This document shows, piece after piece, positions 54,101-63,100 of a DNA stretch of 64,000 bases; position 1 is the stretch's first letter; each line of letters opens with the position of its first letter. The notes below the pieces were generated by a model. It made no database searches. It was not told the origin of the DNA and worked only from the letters and a program-made list of their open reading frames with translations. A program made the position numbers and the translations under genes. Origin of the DNA: Lampris incognitus (Eukaryota > Chordata > Actinopteri > Lampriformes > Lampridae); contig NC_079213.1 of the NCBI RefSeq assembly GCF_029633865.1, positions 101,085,193-101,149,192 of the forward strand, written 5' to 3'.

Positions 54101-57100
54101 GGGACCTGCACAGAACACAGCATTCCAAGACCTTAAAGCAGCACTCGCCACCGCCCCGGTACTCACCTTTTATGACGTCACTAAGGCTACGGTGGTGTCA
54201 GCAGATGCCAGCAGCTACGGGCTGGGGGGCGTTCTGCTCCAGCAGCACGGGGAACACTGGAAGCCCGTGGCCTACTGCTCCCGACGGTTGAGTGACGCAG
54301 AGACAAGGTACGCACAGATCGAGAAAGAGTGCTTAGCCAGCGTCTGGGCATGTGAAAGGTTCGAGAAGTACTTGTTTGGGCTTGACAATTTCAGACTTGT
54401 CACCGATCATAAACCACTAGTGCCTCTCATGAACAGCAAAGACTTGGAGAATGTGCCCATTAGGTGCCAGAGACTGTTAATGAGGCTGATGCGTTTCAAT
54501 GCAGTGGCTGAATACGCACCAGGCAAAACGTTAACTGTGGCTGACGCACTCTCCAGAGGCCCAGAGCAGCGCTACGGAGATGGTGCTTCTCATGATGATG
54601 TTGCGGCGCACATCGATGCCATCGTGTGCCAGGTGCCTGCCACACCTCAAAGGATGCAGGAGATAAAACAGAGCACGGATGGGGATCTGCAGCTCCAGAC
54701 AGTGTTGGGCTTCATCAGACACAGCTGGCCTGAGTATGTCGATAAAGTGCCGGAGACAGTCAGAGACTTTTATCAGGTGAGAGGGGAGTTATCTGCGGTA
54801 GATGGTTTAGTCATCAGAGGCAGTCGTATCGTCATTCCCACAGAGATGAGGGAGGTGATCTTAGAGAGAATACACGACGGGCACCAGGGGATAGTGAAGT
54901 GCAGAGAGAGAGCTAGCCAGTCAGTGTGGTGGCCCAAAATGACGGAGCACATTACAACAAAGATACAGCAATGTCAATTCTGCAGAGAACACAAGAACAC
55001 ACAGAGAAAAGAGCCTTTAATGTCAAGTGAGCTCCCATCCAGACCATGGCAGAAAGTTGGCATAGACCTGTGTGAGTACAAAAAGCAAAACTACTTGATA
55101 GTGTCTGACTATTATTCCAGGTTTTTGGAGATCCTAAATCTACCAACAACTACTAGCAGTCAGGTTGTAGCTAGGCTGAAGGCTACATTTGCACGTTTTG
55201 GTATCCCTGAAAATGTAGTTAGCGATAATGGGCCACAGCTAGTTTCAGAAGAGATGAGGAGGTTCAGTGAGAATTATGATTTCATCCATGTGACTTCAAG
55301 CCCACACTACCCCCAGAGTAATGGACAGGCAGAGAGGGCTGTTCAGATAGCCAAAAGCATATTAAGACAGGAAGACCCTCTCCTCGCCCTGTTGACATAC
55401 AGAGCTACACCCTCTTCTTCCACTGGAGCCAGGCCAGCGGAATTGCTCATGGGTAGGAGAATCAGAACCACCTTACCCACATTGCAGCATAACCTGAAAC
55501 CGGCCTGGCCTAAAGAGGAACTGATCAAAACCGCTGACGCCGCAGCCAAATCGAGGCAGGCTTTCTACTACAACCGCAGGAACGGCGTGCGGACACTGCG
55601 CCCACTGAACTCGGGTGACGCAGTACTCACCAAACTTGATGGACAGAAAACATGGACAATGCCAGCAGTTGTTCACAGTCAGAGCTCCACTCCCAGATCC
55701 TACATAGTGGAGACCGCTCAAGGTGAACATTACAGAAGGAACAGGCGCCACCTGTTGGCCACACCCAAAACACTCACCTTTGTCAGCAGGGATCCTGACC
55801 ATGTCACTCCAGGGGAGAGTGGAAACACGGATGAGTCCCGAGCAGCAGAAAGGCCAACTTCCACACCACATGTTACTCGCTCTGGCAGAGTGAGCAAGCC
55901 AGCAATCCGGCTGGATTTGTGAGGTGTATGGACTTGTGTACTGTGGGAGATTTTTCTATTTTTTTTTGTGAAAAGGGGGGTGATATACAGGTTGGAATTA
56001 AAATATAAATATTTCAGTTGAGTTATGGACTCTTTAAAGCTTACACCCCAGGCCTGTCAGTAAAATGTTGGACACTGTAAATCAAAGATGTTTGATGTCT
56101 TTGCTCTTTCTGTTTTACAGTTGCTGAAAGAAAGAAAATGGTATTATTTTATTTGTCAAATAAAGCTACGGTTAAAGTCAGCAGTTGCTAAACTGGAGTT
56201 AAAATTGTTGGCAGTAAATGTTCAGAGAATTGTTTAGAAAATCATCTTAGAGGGGGAGATGTAATGAATGAAAGATGTTATTATTTTGAAGGTCCTGTCA
56301 CTTGTTTAATTTGACCTACTCACGGGTGTACGTGCAGTGCGTGTGAAGTATACAGGAAGTTAGACGCTCATGTTATGAAGGTTGTATGTTGAATGAACGC
56401 TAGTAAAAGCTACACAGTTAAGAACCTACGAAGTCGGCTCATTCTTGAATTATTCTTATGTCAGTAAGATAAGGCGTCTACGGACATTACAACATGGCTT
56501 TTAACAATTGGTGCAGAGGATTGTAGGAGATGATAGGAAACTTTGCAGCTGAGATTCTGAGAGTCATAATCTAAGTTGAAATAAAACAAACTTTTTTTTT
56601 TGGATTTTCCCCCCTTTTCCTCCTCAGTTGTATCCAGCCAATTACCCCACTCTTCCGAGCCATCCCGGTCACTGCTCCACCCCCTCTGCCAATCCGGGGA
56701 GGACTGCAGACTACCACATGCCTCCTCTGATACATGTGGAGTCGCCAGCTGCTTTTTTTCACCTGACAGTGAGGAGTTTCACCAGGGAGACGTAGGGCAT
56801 GGGAGGATCAAGCTATTCCCTGCTGAACAGGCGCCCCGACCGACCAGAGGAGGCGCTAGTGCAGCGACCACGATACATACCCACATCTGGCTTCCCAACT
56901 GCAGACACGGCCAATTGTGTCTGTAGGGACGCCCAACCAAGCCGGAGGTAACACGGAGATTCGAACCAGAGAGCCTCGTGTTGGCAGGCAACTGAACAGA
57001 ATGCTATGCCAGCCGGATGTCCACAACAAACAATTTTGACAAAGCTTTCTATTCCCTTTTATCAGTTGGATCATCAGAATCAAAATCAGAATACTTTATT

Positions 57101-60100
57101 CATCCCTGAGGGGAAATTGGGTACATTTATGAAGAAGTTGTGCTAGAAAACACAGTTATCTTAGATACAGCTAAGGGATAGATATAGCTAGCTATGAAAA
57201 CAAAATCCCCAATCGATGAAGATTAAGCCTCATCAACTGCAGATTTGATGAAGCTTAATAGCACTAAGGTAAAAAGGGGCATCCTTATTTACCGATATGA
57301 CCTTTCCGTAAAAAGCAGACGTAGAAATGAATTAACGTGTTAGAAATATGATGGATGGCAACCAACCAAATTCACAGGAACCAGATTAAACTCACAGAAA
57401 GCAGAACAAACTCACAGGAAGTGGTTGTCTGGAGTGCTGGATCTGGCAAAGCTTCTTATGTAAGAATAGGCAAAACTGGCGACCTGGAGGTCTTTCTCCT
57501 CCAGTAGGTGAGCGGCCACAGTGGAAACCACAACCATCGGAGGTTTGGACTCAAACAGGATCATAAAGGCCAGTATGCGGATTTCAGTGGGGAGTTCCTT
57601 CTGCATGAACAGGTTCATGGTGATGTCCCGGACCTAGAGACAGGAAGTAGAAAACTGATCTCTTAATCTGTCCTTCTGACCTCTGGCCTCCATCTCTGAC
57701 CAGGGGCAAATTTTCCTTTCTGTTCGCTCCATTGCACAGTATGAATAAGGAAAGTGTAGACTTCCACCTGCTGACCTGCTAGCTGCAGGTTTCTCCTGGG
57801 TGACGTGCATGCGGAGGCTCATGCCATTTCCCACAGATTCACATACAGCGCCACAGGTGCCGGGCCCCCTATGCTCCCTCAGCCTTGTGTTCCCTTAATG
57901 GATTTCCCCTCTGATTTAGAAACTATTCACTTGAATTTATGTACTTTCAGTCTTTGATTTACAACTTTTAAGTTGTCAATTCTTATTGCCTTTTCTATCA
58001 TCTTCGGTGATTTTGTTATGTGCTTGTGTGTATGTGTTGACGCCAGGGTTATGCAGGGCAGAGGGAACATAGATGTGATCCCCAGGTGAGCCATCCAGGA
58101 AAAAGTCATTACATGTAATGGTAGGCAACTTTACCCCCACCGGCTCACAAGCACAGCAGGAGCATTTGTCAATTTGTTTCCTGCGATGCCCAGCCAGCTG
58201 AAGTCAATGCCAGGGCTCAAACTGTGAACCTTAGCATTGAGCTTTTCATACCAAATGCATCATACTAGCCGGCAAATAATGCCGTTCCAAAATCGAAGTG
58301 AAATTTTACATTTGAAATCTATTTTCCCAAAGCTGTAAGGAGCCTGGCAGTTGTTTCCATCATAAAGATAAAATGCATAAACACTCCTTTTGTGCCATGT
58401 TGTGTGTACGACATCGTGGACATTGGTAAATCTAGTTCTCTGCACATGTACATGTATGCATATATACATGTTTGAAACATATCTCGGTCCAACCATATGT
58501 TCTTACACTGTGAGGGTCTCTGGCAGCAAGGAGCCGCAAGGATTGCACAGCGGCACTCAGCACGTGGGCAGGGAGCTCCACGGGCATGGCAGCCACTCCG
58601 GGGAGGAAACGCATGATGGTTTTAATGCTGGCGGGGTGACCTGCGTTCCCCAAGGCTTTCAGGGCGATGACCATGTCTTCGTCGCTGCGCCTCCTCAGGG
58701 CATCCACGGCCATGTCCAGCAGAGGCTGGTATAGATGTGGAGCAAATGGACACCGGTATTACAAAACAATTCAGCTTGGGTTGATATTGTACGCATTTAT
58801 TTATTTTATTTGGGGGGGGGGTATTTTTTCCACCGTTTTTCTTCCCAATTGTACTTGGCCAATTACCCCACTCTTTCGAGACGTCCTGGTCATTGCTCCA
58901 CCCCCTTTGCCAATCCGGGGAGGGCTGCAGACTACCACATGCCTCCTCCAATATATGTGGCGTCGCCAGTTGCTTATTTTCACCTGACAGTGAGGAGTTT
59001 CACCAGGGGGATATAACACATGGGAGGATCACACTATCCCCCCCCCCCCCGAACAGGCGCCCTGACCGACCAGAGGAGGCGCTAGTGAAGCAACCAGGAC
59101 ACATACCCACATCCGGCTTCCCACCCGCAGACACAGCCAATTGTGTCTGTAGGGACGCCCAACCAAGCTGGAGGTAACACGGGGATTTAAACCGGCAATC
59201 CCCATGTTGGTAGGCAACGGAATAGACCGCTACACTACCCGGATGCCCGATATTGTAGACATTCATCTGATGTTCTTGTTCAGGACTTGCTTTCCATCAA
59301 ATTCAAATGCAGCAAGAGCATTCATTCAGTTCAATATCAGCATCTCTTGGGGCATTATCTTACACAGCTCAGCATCTGACTCAATCTTTTACAGTAGGGT
59401 CGGAAAAGTATGAAGTCTACATTCAGCGGCCATGAATGTTCAACACAAACAGTTTCTTATTTTGTTTCATTACCTGAACTGCAGATACCGGACACGGTGT
59501 GTTATAAGCACAGTGTTTATACACCAGAGAGCCATAGGAAAGCACCACTGTGTGCCAGAGATATATATGGGATTTACAAAAGGGCATGGTCAGGAACTCC
59601 TGTGGAAAATGGAGACAATAATTTCAGTTTATGAAACCTTCTCCTAAATTTTGCATGGTACATATTTTCTACTATTTTCTCATTTACTTCCTTTATGTAC
59701 AATTCAAGACAAGAAAGGTTTGGGGCATGTGTCCATCCATACTTTACAGGCTAATACTTCTTTTGTAGTGCGAGCTCACTTTAGCCATCTCCACCAGCTC
59801 AGGAATGGGCGAGAGATGTTCGAACGACAACAGAAGTGTTTGAAGAGCTTCAGAGGAAGACACGTCCTCAGCTTTGAACCTCAGTTCCAGAAACTTGAGG
59901 ATTCTGGCATCGTTTATTTCGACGATCGTGTTCAAAAACCATCGTCTGTCAACCACAAGGGATAAATCTTAAATTAGATCTAACAGAAACAGTCTTCTCA
60001 CTCACTGACATCTGATGAAGTTGAGTCAAATGATCTTTTTTTGTCCAAAAAAGCCAAAACAGAAATATTTAAATATTGAGATACATGGGCACTATGATGT

Positions 60101-63100
60101 AATGTGAAGACAAAACTAAAGCACATGGCTGGCATGAGCAGAAAAAGCAAGCCACATCGTGTTCTAGTCAATCATGTCGTTGCTGCTGTTACATTTGTCA
60201 CATTACCGCTTACATTTATAAGTACGTAGTCACAGGAAGTTGAACCAGTTCATCTTGACACAACGTTTAGTGGAGGAAACGTTTCATCACTCATCTAGGT
60301 GACCTTCATCAGTCTGACTTAGATGAGTGATGAAACATTTCTCTCAATAAACGTTGTGTCCAGATGAACTGATTCAACTTTCTGTGATTTTCTTACCTGG
60401 ATTTTTCTTTGTCTTTTTTTGATTTTTCCCTCTTTTTCTCCCCACTTGTATCTGGCCAATTACCCCACTCTTCCGAGCCATCCCGGTCGCTGATCCACCA
60501 CCCCCTATGCCGATCTGAGGAGGGCTGCAAACTATCACATGCCTCCTCCGATACGTGTGGAGTCACCAGCCGCTTCTTTTCACCTGACAGTGAGGAGTTT
60601 CACCAGGGGTACATAGTGCATGGGAGGATCACGCTATTCCCCCCAGTTCCCCCTCCCCCCCGATCAGGCACCCTGACCGACCAGAGGAGGCGCTAGTGCA
60701 GCGACCAGGACACATACCCACATCCGGCTTCCCACCCGCAGACACGGCCAATTGTGTCTGTAGGGATGCCCGACCGGAGGTAACACAGGGAGTCGAACTG
60801 GTGATCCCCGTGCTGGTAGGCAACGGAATAGACTGCCACGCTCCCCGGACGGACGCCCAAATTATGTATTTTATTAATTCATTATTCTTTGTGAACCAAA
60901 AGGAGCAAGGGAATTCATTTATGTATTCATTTTTTTCTTTCTTTTAAAATGACAACTGAATACTCGCCTGTGTTCTGGGTTTCCTGCAAACTGCTTCCAC
61001 ATCTCCTCCAGGCCTTCAAATGGGGTGGCACGGAGCAGCTGGTACACTTTCATCAAGTCCTCCGTTGTTGCGCTGTCAAGCCGGTAGATATTCGCTTCGG
61101 CCAAACGCTTGATGAGTTCAATAATCTGAGGAGAGAAGTAAAATGTTACCGAAGCTTCTGTTTATCACCAATCCTGCTTCCAGTGAGGGTCTCTGCCCGG
61201 CCCGGCTCGGTTCTGGTTAACACTAGAATGACCAAGACGGGCATTATGACCATTTTGGATTTTCAAAGTTTAATAACTTTGCGGCAAAAAAAAAGATACG
61301 GACCTGCCGCTCCCTGAATTCTGCTAAAATTGCATATATTTGCATTAAAATCAGTTTTAGATCAATTGCACAAAAAAATGTTATGATAAGATCTACTTAA
61401 AATGACCATGACCACTCGTAATTTGTGCGTGATTGTGCGCGTCATGTCACTATTTACGACGTGTTTTGGTCGCATCATTTCCTTCGTGAAGTTCATTACT
61501 CTGTCCTAGAAACACACTAGCATTCTCCAGTGCAGAGTAATAATCTAAACTTGAATTTTGATTATTGCCAACATGTCTGATTACAGACGCTGTTACACCA
61601 TGACTACCATCGAGGCGTTGCAGTATTTACAGGCATTGGACAGCGGCCATTTTAAATTGTTTAAAAATAGTATTAAAAATTGTTAAAATGTTAATTTTGG
61701 TGTCAGTTTCTTAACAGACATACTGACATATGTAATGCATTAATATCTCAATTGGGTATTTATCTTGACAGAATATAGAGTTTAAAAACCGTGGCGGTCA
61801 AAGTGACCGCCTACGGTCGTTCTAGTAGTTTTTAAGTTCCAGTCGTTGTTTGGGACTGGTTCAATATTTATTTTCAGTTCTTTTTTCACATTTCACGTTT
61901 TATAGGTCTTGTTACGTTTGTTAGATTAGCAATATGTGTTTTCCGTTTTGTTTTTCAGGTAATATTTTCACTTTTTCAATTTTGCTATTCAAGTTCGACC
62001 ATGTCTCTCTGAAGTTTAAATTGTTTAAAATAGTATTATAGTTGTTAAAATGTTAATTTTAGTGTCAGTCATTTCCTAACAGACATACCAACATATGCAA
62101 TGCATTCATATCTCAACTGGGTATTTATCTTGACAGAATACAGAGTTTAAAAACCGGTGGTCATTTTGACCGCCCATGGTCGTTTTAGGTAGGTGTGAAA
62201 TCCCGGTCGTTCTCGTGCTAAACTGATAAACAGGTCAATGGTCTAAATCACTTGGCTGCCCTAAAGTGGTTCTTATGTAACTGGAAAAATATTCTCCATA
62301 CACATATATGTGCCTCATCTATGTTACTGATGGTGTATGGAGCACCTCAAGGCTGACTTATCAAGTGGATATGGATCTCATACATTATATATGTTTCCTC
62401 GGGCTAACATGTTTGTCAGTTCACTGCTGTTCTCACATTTCAGCCATTGCTGCATCATTGCTTTAGACCTTGAAGCAATGGAGAAAAAAAAACCTACTCA
62501 ATTTTTCCAGTGTTTAACGCTCTAAATTCCATCCATTATCCAAACCGCTTATCCTGCTCTCAGGGTCGCAGGGATGCTGTAGCCTATCCCAGCAGTCACT
62601 GGGCGGCAGGTGAGGAGACACCCTGGACAGGTCGCCAGTCCATCACGGGGCTGACACACACACACATACACACACACACATCTAGGGACAATTTAGTATG
62701 GCCGAATCACCTGACCTACATGTTTCTGGACTGTGGGAGGAAACCGGAGCACCCGGAGGAAACCCATGCAGACACAGGGAGAACATGCAAACTCCACACA
62801 GAGGATGATCCCTAAGGTTGGACTACCCCGGGGTTCGAACCCAGGACCTTCTTGCTGTGAGGCGACCATGCTAACCACTGCGCCACCGTGCCGCCCATTC
62901 TTTAAATTGTCCATTTAAAAAAGGAAACAATTGCTTTTACAGAGATTAAGTTTTGTTCTGAAACGAGAAATCTGTCTGCTGCTCTACCGAGAAGACGCTG
63001 TTATTCCTAAAATAGCAGACCATCTTAAGGAGCTGTTTAAAGGACCGTTCGCTATCACAGTTATTTGGGGGGGAGATTTAAAAAAAAACTTTGGCTCAAT

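Larger units (their letters stand above)
51801..56491 (+). mobile_element. complete Ty3/gypsy retrotransposon in vtgc intron
   Basis: Two 232-bp LTRs with TG...CA ends bound a 4.2-kb interior; the host sequence acatg is duplicated at 51796-51800 and 56492-56496. The LTRs differ at 7 of 232 positions by my count (about 3%), so the insertion is fairly young. It lies antisense to vtgc between exons 6 and 7. The polyprotein order (protease, RT, RNase H, integrase) is that of Ty3/gypsy. Resemblance to fish 'K02A2.6-like' proteins suggests a Mag-type lineage, which is an inference. Confidence 0.95.

Noticed and set aside
60961..60966. GT donor six bases beyond the proposed GC donor of exon 2
   Set aside because: It gives phase 0, which the acceptor before ACGATGG cannot continue in the family reading.
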